From contig NZ_JACWFG010000018.1 of assembly GCF_019749295.1 (NCBI RefSeq), forward strand, positions 51,890 to 115,889: DNA of 64,000 nt. The letters are read 5' to 3'. This document shows, in pieces, positions 52,681 through 61,217 of the stretch. Source of the stretch: Neobacillus niacini (GTDB lineage Bacteria > Bacillota > Bacilli > Bacillales > Cytobacillaceae). The notes under the pieces are model-generated. The model made no database searches. It was not told where the DNA came from and saw only the letters and a list, made by a program, of their open reading frames with translations. The number at the start of each line of letters is the position of its first letter. Position 1 is the first letter of the stretch. Made by a program: the position numbers and the translations under genes.

Positions 52681-53701
52681 TTACCACCACTTCCTTCTTC
52701 TCATTTACTGGCTTATTTTTAATAAATGGCATTAAGGCACGAAGCTCACGGCCTACCACTTCAATTGGATGGTTGTTTTCGCTGCGGTTAATTGCGTTAA
52801 ATTGTGGACGGTTTGCTTGGTTTTCCAAGATCCAGCCTTTCGCAAATGCACCTGTTTGAATATCTGTTAATACTTCTTTCATGCGTGCTTTTGTATCTTC
52901 GTTCACAACACGTGGTCCAGAAACGAAATCTCCCCATTGAGCTGTGTCAGAGATAGAATAGCGCATGTTTTCTAGTCCTCCTTCATATAGAAGGTCAACG
53001 ATTAATTTTAATTCGTGTAAACACTCAAAGTAAGCAACCTCAGGCTGATAACCAGCTTCTACAAGAGTTTCGAAACCAGCTTTGATTAGGGCTGTAGTAC
53101 CGCCGCAAAGAACTGCCTGCTCTCCGAAAAGATCTGTTTCTGTTTCTTCTTGGAAAGAAGTTTCTAACACACCTGCACGAGCAGAACCGATACCTTTTGA
53201 GTAAGCTAGAGCTAATTCACGCGCTTGGCCAGTGTAATCTTGGTAAACTGCGTAAAGTGCTGGAACACCTGCGCCTTCTGTATAAGTGCGTCGTACTAAA
53301 TGTCCTGGTCCTTTAGGGGCAACTAGGAATACGTCAACATCTGCTGGAGGAACGATTTGTGTAAAGTGAACGTTGAAACCATGAGCAAAAACTAGTGCGT
53401 TACCAGCTTCAAGATTTGGTTTAATGCTTTCTTCGTATACTTTAGGCTGCATTTCATCTGGAAGTAAAACCATGACAACATCTGCTTGAGCAGTTGCTTC
53501 CGCAACAGTTGTAACCTCAACACCATCTTCAACTGCTTTATCCCAAGACTTTCCGCCTCTTAAACCAACAACTACGTCAAAGCCGCTTTCCTTTAGGTTT
53601 AATGCATGTGCATGACCTTGTGAGCCATAACCGATTACTGCGATTTTCTTTCCTTGTAAAACTGCCTCTTGAATATCTCCGTTATATAATACTTTTGCCA
53701 T
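52667..53701 (-). CDS. ilvC: Ketol-acid reductoisomerase
   Basis: This 344-residue class I enzyme isomerises and reduces acetolactate or acetohydroxybutyrate with NADPH and Mg2+. The Rossmann motif is GYGSQGHAHALNLKESG; metal ligands lie in DLFGEQAVLCGG and CLHELKLIVDL. The ATG at 53701 follows GGGATGATTAAA; the ATG three codons upstream lies within that site. It overlaps leuA at its end. Confidence 0.97.
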   Translation of the reverse strand: MAKVLYNGDIQEAVLQGKKIAVIGYGSQGHAHALNLKESGFDVVVGLRGGKSWDKAVEDGVEVTTVAEATAQADVVMVLLPDEMQPKVYEESIKPNLEAGNALVFAHGFNVHFTQIVPPADVDVFLVAPKGPGHLVRRTYTEGAGVPALYAVYQDYTGQARELALAYSKGIGSARAGVLETSFQEETETDLFGEQAVLCGGTTALIKAGFETLVEAGYQPEVAYFECLHELKLIVDLLYEGGLENMRYSISDTAQWGDFVSGPRVVNEDTKARMKEVLTDIQTGAFAKGWILENQANRPQFNAINRSENNHPIEVVGRELRALMPFIKNKPVNEKKEVVVNGSR

Positions 53702-53724
53702 TTTAATCATCCCTTCGAAAATGT

Positions 53725-54246
53725 TTATTTTATTTGAGAGTAGGTAGTTAACTCGTTAACCTGTGGTTGATGACCGCGTAAGAAGGCGGTTAATCCTGTT
53801 CTTGCAATCTCTTTAATTCCATATGGGCGAAGTAAATCAATCAACGCGTCAATTTTGTCTGGACGGCCTGTGATCTGGATCGTTAAGCTGTCTTTACTTA
53901 CGTCAATAATCAAGGCGCGGAATGGATCAATAATCCCGTTAATCTCGCTGCGAAGCTGTGAGCTGCCGGCTACTTTAATGAGTGCCAGTTCACGAGCGAC
54001 AATTGCCTTATCTGTTATATCTGAAACTTTTAAAACATCAATTTGCTTGTTAAGCTGTTTTGTCACTTGTTCAAGGCGCTGCTCATCTTCAACTTCAACT
54101 ACTAAGGTCATTTTTGAAATGCCTTCGGTTTCAGTAGGACCGACTGAAATACTTGAAATATTAAATTGTCGTCTTTGCAATAAACCAGTGACTCGATTTA
54201 AGACACCACTTCGGTCCTGAACGGTTAGCGATATTATCCGTTTCAC
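53725..54246 (-). CDS. ilvH: Acetolactate synthase small (regulatory) subunit
   Basis: This 173-residue regulatory subunit has an N-terminal ACT domain (IISLTVQDRSGVLNRVTGLL) for valine feedback and a C-terminal ACT-like domain. The start is GTG at 54246, overlapping the ilvB stop by four bases (GTGA) with GGGGTGA upstream. A longer frame from 54330 lies within ilvB and is rejected. Confidence 0.96.
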   Translation of the reverse strand: MKRIISLTVQDRSGVLNRVTGLLQRRQFNISSISVGPTETEGISKMTLVVEVEDEQRLEQVTKQLNKQIDVLKVSDITDKAIVARELALIKVAGSSQLRSEINGIIDPFRALIIDVSKDSLTIQITGRPDKIDALIDLLRPYGIKEIARTGLTAFLRGHQPQVNELTTYSQIK

Positions 54247-55970
54247 GATGGTTTCACCCCAATCATTTCGTGTATCCCTTTGCCAGGAGCAATCATTGGG
54301 AAGACTTTTTCCTGCTGTAATACGCGGCAATCCATTAGAACTGGGCCATCGTAAGCAAATACTTCAGGAAGCTTGGTGATTAATTCTTCCTGACTTTCAA
54401 TCTTTAACCCTCTAATATGATAGCTTTCGGCAAGCTTCACAAAATCGGGCTGCGAATGAAGGATGGACTCTGAAATGCGGTTGCCATGTAATAATTCCTG
54501 CCATTGTCGAACCATACCTAGGGCACCGTTATTAACAATGATGATCTTGACAGGCAGATTCTGTTCATAGATGACAGACAACTCTTGCAGTGTCATCTGG
54601 AATCCAGCGTCGCCGACAATTGCTACTACCGTGCTTCCTGGTGAAGCCATTTGCGCCCCGATTGCAGCAGGGAAGCCAAAGCCCATTGTTCCAAGACCGC
54701 CAGATGTAACCCAGCGATGAGGTTTTTCAAAGTTGTAATACTGAGCGGCCCACATTTGGTGCTGACCAACGTCCGTCGTAACAACAGCCTCACCATTTGT
54801 TACTTTATGAATGGCTTCAATCAGCCATTGTGGTGACATTCCGTTTGGATCGTGTTTATACCATAATGGGAATTCTTCTTTATACTTGTTTAATGTTTCT
54901 AACCAGCCTTCAGTATCGGGTGATTCTGCTGTCTGATTAATTAATTCAATCAAAGCTTCCTTGGAATCCGAAACAATTGGAATATTTGTTGGAACATTTT
55001 TTCCAATTTCAGCCGGATCGATATCAATATGTGCCACTTTTGCATTTGGAGCGAAGTGCTTTAGATTTCCTGTAAGCCGGTCGTCAAAGCGTGCACCTAT
55101 ATTAATCAGTAAATCAGTCTCGTATATTGCCATGTTTGCTGTATATGTTCCATGCATACCGCCCATCCCAAGAGAGAGAGGGTTGTTTGCTGGGAAAGTT
55201 CCAAGACCAAGAAGAGTGGTTACAACTGGAATCTTGTGTTTTTCTGCAAAAGCCGTTAACTCTGTAGATGCTTTACCGTGAAGAACTCCAGCACCAGAAA
55301 GAATAACCGGTTTTTTAGACTTTGTAATGGCATCAGCAAGTTTTTTGATCTGCAGCGGATTTGGCTTCGTTGTTGGCTGATATCCCGGCAGGTGGATAGC
55401 ACCTTCCTCAGGTATCTGCGTTAATTCTCCAGCAGAGATATCTTTTGGAATATCTATTAATACTGGACCTGGACGTCCTGTAGAAGCAATATGAAAAGCT
55501 TCTTTTACAATTCTAGGCAGGTCGGAAATGTCTTGAACCTGATAATTATGTTTTGTAATCGGTGTTGTAATCGCCATAACGTCTGCTTCTTGAAAAGCAT
55601 CTGTTCCGATGACACCTCTTGCAACCTGACCAGTGAAAATGACTAGAGGTAAGGAATCCATCATTGCATCTGTAATACCTGTAACCAGGTTCGTAGCGCC
55701 AGGTCCAGAAGTTGCTATTACAACTCCAGGTTTTCCTGTAATACGGGCATAACCTTCAGCTGCATGTATGCTTCCTTGCTCGTGACGGAAGAGGACATGC
55801 TTAATGTTGCCTCTCGCACGATAAATCGCATCATATATTGGTAGAACTGCACCACCTGGATACCCAAATAAGGTATCGACACCTTCATTTATTAATAAGT
55901 CAATGAGCAGGTCTGCACCAGTTTTCGGTGCCGTACTTGTTTGGAAGTCCAGCTTTGCTTCTACTTTCAC
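54243..55970 (-). CDS. ilvB: Acetolactate synthase large (catalytic) subunit
   Basis: This 575-residue thiamine-diphosphate enzyme makes acetolactate and acetohydroxybutyrate. The catalytic Glu lies in FRHEQGSIHAAEGYAR, and the ThDP/Mg motif GDAGFQMTLQELSV lies in the C-terminal domain. The ATG follows AGGTG. It is the first gene after the T-box leader and so the first one under its control. Confidence 0.97.
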   Translation of the reverse strand: MKVEAKLDFQTSTAPKTGADLLIDLLINEGVDTLFGYPGGAVLPIYDAIYRARGNIKHVLFRHEQGSIHAAEGYARITGKPGVVIATSGPGATNLVTGITDAMMDSLPLVIFTGQVARGVIGTDAFQEADVMAITTPITKHNYQVQDISDLPRIVKEAFHIASTGRPGPVLIDIPKDISAGELTQIPEEGAIHLPGYQPTTKPNPLQIKKLADAITKSKKPVILSGAGVLHGKASTELTAFAEKHKIPVVTTLLGLGTFPANNPLSLGMGGMHGTYTANMAIYETDLLINIGARFDDRLTGNLKHFAPNAKVAHIDIDPAEIGKNVPTNIPIVSDSKEALIELINQTAESPDTEGWLETLNKYKEEFPLWYKHDPNGMSPQWLIEAIHKVTNGEAVVTTDVGQHQMWAAQYYNFEKPHRWVTSGGLGTMGFGFPAAIGAQMASPGSTVVAIVGDAGFQMTLQELSVIYEQNLPVKIIIVNNGALGMVRQWQELLHGNRISESILHSQPDFVKLAESYHIRGLKIESQEELITKLPEVFAYDGPVLMDCRVLQQEKVFPMIAPGKGIHEMIGVKPS

Positions 55971-56039
55971 CTCTTAATCCCTCCTTGTAGATATCTACCT
56001 AAATAGTAAAAGGCCATTTCGCCTCCGAATAAACTGCAG

Positions 56040-56325
56040 TTGAAAACAAAAGCAGAATATATCGGGGAGAAAAGGCCTTCCATTTCTCGGTACCACCCGG
56101 TTTTACAGCATCCTCACGAATGCTGCCTCTTGAAGCGACAAATAAACATTATCGCCTCTTTTGATAACAGGTGCCCTAATAGAACACCTGATTGAGCCTA
56201 ATAAGTTAGGACTGTTCAGCTCAATACTCAGGGATGATGTCGGAATAAGGTGTATTACTGGGCTTCCAGCAACCCCAGCTCTCTGAAAATACATTTTCTT
56301 ATTCCTTTATTCCCGTCATCGATTT
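56040..56325 (-). promoter_or_regulatory. T-box leader of ilvBHC-leuABCD, probable isoleucine specifier
   Basis: On the minus strand the leader carries stem I elements (AGAGAG then CTGGGG/CCCAG), helix GGAATAAG/CTTATTCC, and the T-box core GGGTGGTACCG at about 56088-56098. That core is preceded by GCAGCAT/ATGCTG arms and followed by a terminator-like GAGAAA/TTTTCTC with a U-rich tail. In the specifier bulge I read GACATCATC, which makes ATC (Ile) the likely specifier codon. Uncharged tRNA would then allow read-through. The reading of the bulge is by eye. Confidence 0.85.
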
Positions 56326-56424
56326 TTACTATAAACTTTTCAAATCTACTGAAATGTCTTTAACCTCGGCTATTAAAAGGGAGCCTAAACCCTGGTTAGG
56401 TTAAAGCGACAGCATCTTTTAACT

Positions 56425-58095
56425 CTATATTTTCATAATCCCGCCAGTGTTGGCAGATGTAACTAACTTTGCATATTTGGCTAGGTAGCCAGTTTTAATT
56501 TTTGGCTCTGGCTTTTGCCATAAGCGTCTTCGTTCTGCTAATACCTCGTCATCCACTAGCAATTCAATGGAGCGGGCAGGCAGATCAATTAGGATTTTGT
56601 CACCATTTTCAACTAGAGCAATAGGTCCGCCTTCAGCTGCTTCAGGTGAAATGTGTCCAATTGAAATTCCGCGGCTGGCACCTGAAAAGCGGCCATCCGT
56701 GATTAGTGCGACTTCTTTCCCTAATCCGCGTCCCATAATAGCGGAGGTAGGGGCAAGCATTTCTGGCATTCCTGGTCCGCCTTTTGGACCTTCATAGCGG
56801 ATAACGACAACGTGTCCTGCTTGGACAGTACCATTATTAATATTTTCTTGTGCTTCTTCCTGAGATTCAAAAACGATTGCTTCACCAAGGAAGGTTGTAA
56901 TCGATGGGTCAACCGCACCGACTTTAATTACACTGCCATCTGGAGCAATATTTCCATATAGGATGGATAGACCGCCAACAGGGCTATATGGATTGTCTTT
57001 TGTTCGGATGACATTTTCATTTGTTATTGCGGCATCCTTCACATTTTCTTGAAGGGTTTTTCCGGTGATCGTTAAGCACTCCTTATGCAGTGCACCTTCA
57101 ACTTTATAAAGCTCGTTGATAATGGCACTTACTCCGCCGGCATGATGGATATCTTCCATTGAGTAATCTGATGCAGGCATGATTTTAGCTAAATATGGAA
57201 CCTTTTCAGCAATTCTGTTAATATCGCGTAAATCATATTCAATACCTGCTTCATGTGCGATGGCTAGGGTATGTAGAACCGTGTTCGTTGATCCCCCCAT
57301 TGCCATATCTAAAGCAAATGCATTGTCAATTGCTTCTCTTGTAATGATATCGCGTGGACGTATATCATTTTTTACCAATTCAACAAGATGTTTTGCCGCT
57401 TGACGAATGAGTTCATGTCTTCCCACAGATGTTGCGACCATTGTTCCGTTACCTGGTACTGTCATTCCTAGGACTTCCATTAAACAATTCATCGAGTTTG
57501 CTGTGAACATTCCTGAGCATGAGCCGCAGGTAGGACAGGCGTTTGTTTCAATTTCAAGCAATTGCTGCTCTGTCATGGAACCACTATGGTAAGCACCAAC
57601 ACCCTCAAAAACAGAGGTAAGGGAAAGATTCTTTCCAGTCGTTGGAGAAACACCAGCTTCCATTGGACCTCCTGATACAAAAACAGAAGGGACGTTGGTT
57701 CTGGCTGCGGCCATTAACATCCCAGGTGTGATCTTGTCACAGTTTGGAATGTAAAAAACACCATCGAACCAATGAGCATTAATAACGGTTTCTGCACTAT
57801 CTGCGATAATTTCACGGCTTGGAAGGGAATACCTCATTCCAATATGCCCCATTGCAATTCCATCATCAACGCCAATGGTGTTAAATTCAAAAGGAATTCC
57901 GCCGGCTTCCCGTATCGCTTCTTTTACAATTTCACCGAAATGATTGAGGTGTTTATGTCCAGGAATAATTTCAATAAATGAGTTACAGACACCGATAAAC
58001 GGTTTATCTAAGTCCTTCACTGTTACCCCAGTCGCGTATAGCAGGCTGCGGTGGGGAGCACGATCAATCCCCTTTTTAATCATATCGCTTCGCAT
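56425..58095 (-). CDS. ilvD: Dihydroxy-acid dehydratase
   Basis: This 556-residue Fe-S enzyme dehydrates dihydroxyacids to the branched-chain 2-oxo acids. Cluster and metal motifs include CDKITPGM and CPTCGSCSGMFTANSMNC, with GRFSGASRG near the C-terminus. The start codon lies 11 bp after ilvE. A weak hairpin CCTAACC/GGTTTAGG lies behind the stop at 56382-56402, before the T-box leader. Confidence 0.97.
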   Translation of the reverse strand: MRSDMIKKGIDRAPHRSLLYATGVTVKDLDKPFIGVCNSFIEIIPGHKHLNHFGEIVKEAIREAGGIPFEFNTIGVDDGIAMGHIGMRYSLPSREIIADSAETVINAHWFDGVFYIPNCDKITPGMLMAAARTNVPSVFVSGGPMEAGVSPTTGKNLSLTSVFEGVGAYHSGSMTEQQLLEIETNACPTCGSCSGMFTANSMNCLMEVLGMTVPGNGTMVATSVGRHELIRQAAKHLVELVKNDIRPRDIITREAIDNAFALDMAMGGSTNTVLHTLAIAHEAGIEYDLRDINRIAEKVPYLAKIMPASDYSMEDIHHAGGVSAIINELYKVEGALHKECLTITGKTLQENVKDAAITNENVIRTKDNPYSPVGGLSILYGNIAPDGSVIKVGAVDPSITTFLGEAIVFESQEEAQENINNGTVQAGHVVVIRYEGPKGGPGMPEMLAPTSAIMGRGLGKEVALITDGRFSGASRGISIGHISPEAAEGGPIALVENGDKILIDLPARSIELLVDDEVLAERRRLWQKPEPKIKTGYLAKYAKLVTSANTGGIMKI

Positions 58096-58106
58096 TTTTT
58101 TATCTC

Positions 58107-59015
58107 CTAACTGACAATAGCGTGGTTTGCAGATTCAGGATAACAAGCCACTCCGTCCGTTGTTACGATTTTTCTGAATTCTTCTAATAGGTCGTTTGTA
58201 ACGATTCCTGGTTTGCCGCCGCTAATTTGGCGGCCATCAACATCTATTACAGCTATGACTTCTACTGCTGTACCAGTTAAGAACACTTCATCCGCTACAT
58301 AAACATCGTGACGAGTGAAAGGAGATTCTTTTACTTCATAGCCTTTCGCTCTTGCCACATCAATGATAGCGTTTCGGGTAATTCCTTCCAATGCTCCTAA
58401 ATAAACAGGAGGAGTATATATAACTCCATTCTTTACAATGAAGATATTGTCAGCTGAACCTTCTGTAACATATCCTTGATCATTAAGCATTAAAGCTTCT
58501 TGAACACCAGCTTGATTGGCTTCTAATTTAACAAGGATGTTATTTAAATAATTTAATGATTTAACTTGTGGACTTAGTACATCTGGCCGATTTCTTCTGC
58601 TGGCCACTGAGGCAATTTTGATACCCCGTTCGTAAAATTCTTTAGGATACAGTGCTAATTGTTCTGCGATAATAATTACGCTGGGCTTTGGGCAGGAGGA
58701 AGGGTCCAGTCCGAGATTTCCTTTACCTCGTGAAACAACTACACGTATATAGGCGCTGTCCAGTTCGTTTTTTCTGATCGTATCGACAATTAGTTGTGTC
58801 ATCTCTTCCTGAGTAAAAGGAATATTCAGCATGATGGATTGTGCTGATTCGTACAGTCTTTTAAGGTGGGCATCGAGTCTAAAGACGTTTCCGCTATAAA
58901 CGCGAATGCCTTCAAATACTCCATCTCCATATAAAAATCCATGGTCAAAAACTGAAACTACAGCATCCTCTTTCTTGACAAATTCACCGTCAAGGAATAT
59001 CCATTGACTTCCCAA
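58107..59015 (-). CDS. ilvE: Branched-chain amino acid aminotransferase
   Basis: This 302-residue class IV PLP enzyme transfers amino groups onto branched-chain 2-oxo acids. The lysine for PLP is expected at Lys152 in SPQVKSLNYLNN; EGSADNIFIVKNG and GTAVEVIAV are further signatures. I choose TTG at 59015, eight bases behind AAAGGAG; the GTG nine bases upstream touches that site. First gene of the operon, before the T-box. Confidence 0.94.
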   Translation of the reverse strand: MGSQWIFLDGEFVKKEDAVVSVFDHGFLYGDGVFEGIRVYSGNVFRLDAHLKRLYESAQSIMLNIPFTQEEMTQLIVDTIRKNELDSAYIRVVVSRGKGNLGLDPSSCPKPSVIIIAEQLALYPKEFYERGIKIASVASRRNRPDVLSPQVKSLNYLNNILVKLEANQAGVQEALMLNDQGYVTEGSADNIFIVKNGVIYTPPVYLGALEGITRNAIIDVARAKGYEVKESPFTRHDVYVADEVFLTGTAVEVIAVIDVDGRQISGGKPGIVTNDLLEEFRKIVTTDGVACYPESANHAIVS

Positions 59016-59222
59016 CCTAACCACTCCTTTTAGTCATAAAACGCTTTAGATAGTTAAAAAAAGATTGTAAAAAAATATCCAGCCTATTCTCCTATTAATG
59101 GGAGTACCATTGGCATGTTTATTTATGAGAATATTTAATACAAATTATATTTTCAGTTATCTTACACCCAATCTAATTCTTGGTCAACATAAAAATCTGA
59201 CAATTCAAATAAATTAGAAAAG

Positions 59223-59237
59223 TTGATAGCGTTTTCA
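59223..59237. promoter_or_regulatory. cre site upstream of ilvE
   Basis: Read on the minus strand this is ATGAAAACGCTATCA, identical in all 15 bases to the cre before the GH59 gene and a full match to the consensus. It lies about 210 bp upstream of ilvE. In B. subtilis CcpA activates ilv-leu through an upstream cre, so activation is the likely role. The rest of the 419-bp gap (59016-59434) is AT-rich with no further feature I can support. Confidence 0.75.
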
Positions 59238-59434
59238 TTATTGTTAGATTAAGGTTGGAGGAAAAAAAGAATAGTAAAAAAATTTTTTTTGAGGGGAAAA
59301 AAGAAGAGTGAAAAGAACAGATTTCACGTGGGGATTCTACTATAGTCAACTTAAAAAACTGACTGTATAACTCTATAAATCTGTAGAAAGGAAACGACAT
59401 TAGTTTTTCACAATACTAGTTTTTCGTATTTGCA

Positions 59435-60169
59435 CTATCTAATTCTTGCTAAGTATTCGTATACTTCACGCAGGTTTTTATAACCCATTGTTTGGGCTAT
59501 CTCTAAAGAATGAGCCCAAATATGGGCAGTCATTATTGCATCCCCAAGTGCGTGGTGCCGATTGATTATCTCAATTCCACGCTCCAGGCACACATCTTCA
59601 AGTGGTAAGGATTGAATCATTGGATTTGATAAGCGGAGTAAGAATGAGGTGTCTATGATTCGATGCTCGAATCTAGTTTTTAATAAATCCCATGTCATTT
59701 TTTGCATGAAAGACTGTTCGTGCTTAGCATGGTGGGCAACAAGGGCATGATTTTTTACAAACTTTAAAAATTCTAATAAAACTTCTGAAGCGATTGGTGC
59801 GTTCTGTAAATGCTCTTCTTTAATCTTGGTTAATGCAGAAATTTCTTCTGAGAGTGGGATGTTTGAATTTACAAGAGAATAGAAGGTTTCTGTTTTCAAA
59901 ATTTGCTGACCCTTCATTCTGATTGCACCAATAGAGATGATTTGGTCACCTTTTTCAGGATAGAAACCCGTTGTTTCTAAGTCAAACACAACCACGTTTA
60001 ATTCTTGCAAAGGTGTTTCTAAGCAGTTGTTTTCTTTCATTTCCTTTTGAATTTGTCTAAGAAATGAGATGTTCTGCAAGTTTGTCTTCCCTTGGACACC
60101 TGCATAAATATTGGAACCAAGTTTACCCGACATCTGTCTGAAAAATTGAATCATATCATTCATTCCCAT
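59435..60169 (-). CDS. DnaQ-type 3'-5' exonuclease-domain protein
   Basis: This 244-residue RNase T/DnaQ-fold protein has Exo I VVFDLETTGFYPEKGD with Asp63 and Glu65, and Exo III HHALGDA with His206 and Asp210. The Exo II region reads AHHAKHEQSFM, where most relatives have N-x-x-F-D; the expected Asp is not at its usual place. About 55 N-terminal residues precede the domain. Its ATG overlaps the stop of the nucleotidyltransferase gene (TAATG), with GGAGGAG upstream, so both are made together. Target nucleic acid unknown. Confidence 0.87.
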   Translation of the reverse strand: MGMNDMIQFFRQMSGKLGSNIYAGVQGKTNLQNISFLRQIQKEMKENNCLETPLQELNVVVFDLETTGFYPEKGDQIISIGAIRMKGQQILKTETFYSLVNSNIPLSEEISALTKIKEEHLQNAPIASEVLLEFLKFVKNHALVAHHAKHEQSFMQKMTWDLLKTRFEHRIIDTSFLLRLSNPMIQSLPLEDVCLERGIEIINRHHALGDAIMTAHIWAHSLEIAQTMGYKNLREVYEYLARIR

Positions 60170-61137
60170 TAGTTCTCCTCCTTTTCTATTAAATTTCTGA
60201 CATAACGGTAAAGGTCCGTACCATTTTTTAGTATTTCTTTTATTTCTTTCTTTTGCTCTTTTGTTAGGGAAGTCATGGGAAGATAATGGCTATTTTCATA
60301 GTTGTCAGGTTTTGAAAGTGTGAGACGAAAGTTTAGTAATTTTAAAAACTGCTTCTTATATAATTCTCTCTTAATAGAAGGCAGTTCATATTCAGATAAT
60401 CTTTCCAGACGTGAAAGAGTAGTGGTTTCAAGTATATTCCCTTTTATAGCTAATAGACGAATTGCATTTACATAAGGAAAAAGAGCTTTTTCCTTTATAT
60501 TTAGGGAACCTGAATGCAGCCCATGTGTTTCCACTAGTATTTGTCCAAGGACGCCAATTCCTTTTTTTAGATAAAGAGTATTATTGAGAGCCTTTTTTAA
60601 AAGCTTCTCATTATGGATAGTCTGATAAACCTTTTTCTTTAAGTTTTCTAGAAATTCAGGCTCACCATAAAGGGATCGTCCATCAATAAAAATTAATAAC
60701 TGTCGAATACATTCCCAGCTTGAGTCGAGGGACCAGCTTTCTAATTGCAGGCTCCATTGTGATAGTGATTTACACCATAAGGGATTACTTGCCATAACAG
60801 CTCCATCACAATATTCATATCCTGATAGGTGCAATCCCAATGAGATTTCTTTCCCTAATGTTAAAAAATACTCCTGTATTTCTGTGCTTTGCTGCTGATA
60901 AATAATACCATGATCCTGATCACTCCAGAGCGATTGCTCAAACCGTCCAGCGCTGCCCATCATAAAAAAGGTAAAAGGGCAGGGGATGGGGCCATATCTA
61001 TCTTCCATTTGTTTAATTGAGACTGTGATTACAGAATGGATGATTTTATCATGAAGCTGGTTTAATTGAATATGATTGCGAGAAACCCAAATGCTTTGAC
61101 TATCTCGGAATCTTCTAATCTCTAAGTAGGTGTCCAT
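60169..61137 (-). CDS. DUF294/GlnD-like nucleotidyltransferase
   Basis: This 322-residue protein has a nucleotidyltransferase site MGSAGRFEQSLWSDQDHG (residues 60-77, paired acidic Asp73 and Asp75) of the DUF294 type related to the uridylyltransferase domain of GlnD. A C-terminal helical domain (DUF294_C) follows. No CBS domains are present. It lies 80 bp after amtB and is coupled to the exonuclease. The link with an ammonium transporter and GlnD-like chemistry suggests nitrogen signalling, but no PII gene is in the window. Confidence 0.85.
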   Translation of the reverse strand: MDTYLEIRRFRDSQSIWVSRNHIQLNQLHDKIIHSVITVSIKQMEDRYGPIPCPFTFFMMGSAGRFEQSLWSDQDHGIIYQQQSTEIQEYFLTLGKEISLGLHLSGYEYCDGAVMASNPLWCKSLSQWSLQLESWSLDSSWECIRQLLIFIDGRSLYGEPEFLENLKKKVYQTIHNEKLLKKALNNTLYLKKGIGVLGQILVETHGLHSGSLNIKEKALFPYVNAIRLLAIKGNILETTTLSRLERLSEYELPSIKRELYKKQFLKLLNFRLTLSKPDNYENSHYLPMTSLTKEQKKEIKEILKNGTDLYRYVRNLIEKEEN

Positions 61138-61168
61138 TCATCCATTTCACCCCTTCAATAATAGGTAA

Positions 61169-61202
61169 CACCATCCCTTTTTCAACATGAAAGGGGATGG
61201 TG
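61169..61202. other. Hairpin between amtB and the nucleotidyltransferase gene
   Basis: CACCATCCC and GGGATGGTG form a stem with a 16-base interior. No strong U-run follows on the minus strand, so it may be a partial terminator or a stabilising stem that lowers expression of the downstream pair. Confidence 0.5.
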
Positions 61203-61217
61203 ATTGTATAGTAGAAT

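Noticed and set aside
56103..56294. 63-codon frame on the minus strand
   Set aside because: It lies entirely inside the T-box leader and has no ribosome site; the RNA structure explains the sequence.
59025..59300. CodY box upstream of ilvE
   Set aside because: The best candidate (TATTTTCAGTTATCT) has five mismatches to the consensus, which is too weak to report.
59173..59400. 75-codon minus-strand frame upstream of ilvE
   Set aside because: Phe- and Ser-rich low-complexity product, no ribosome site, and the cre lies inside it.
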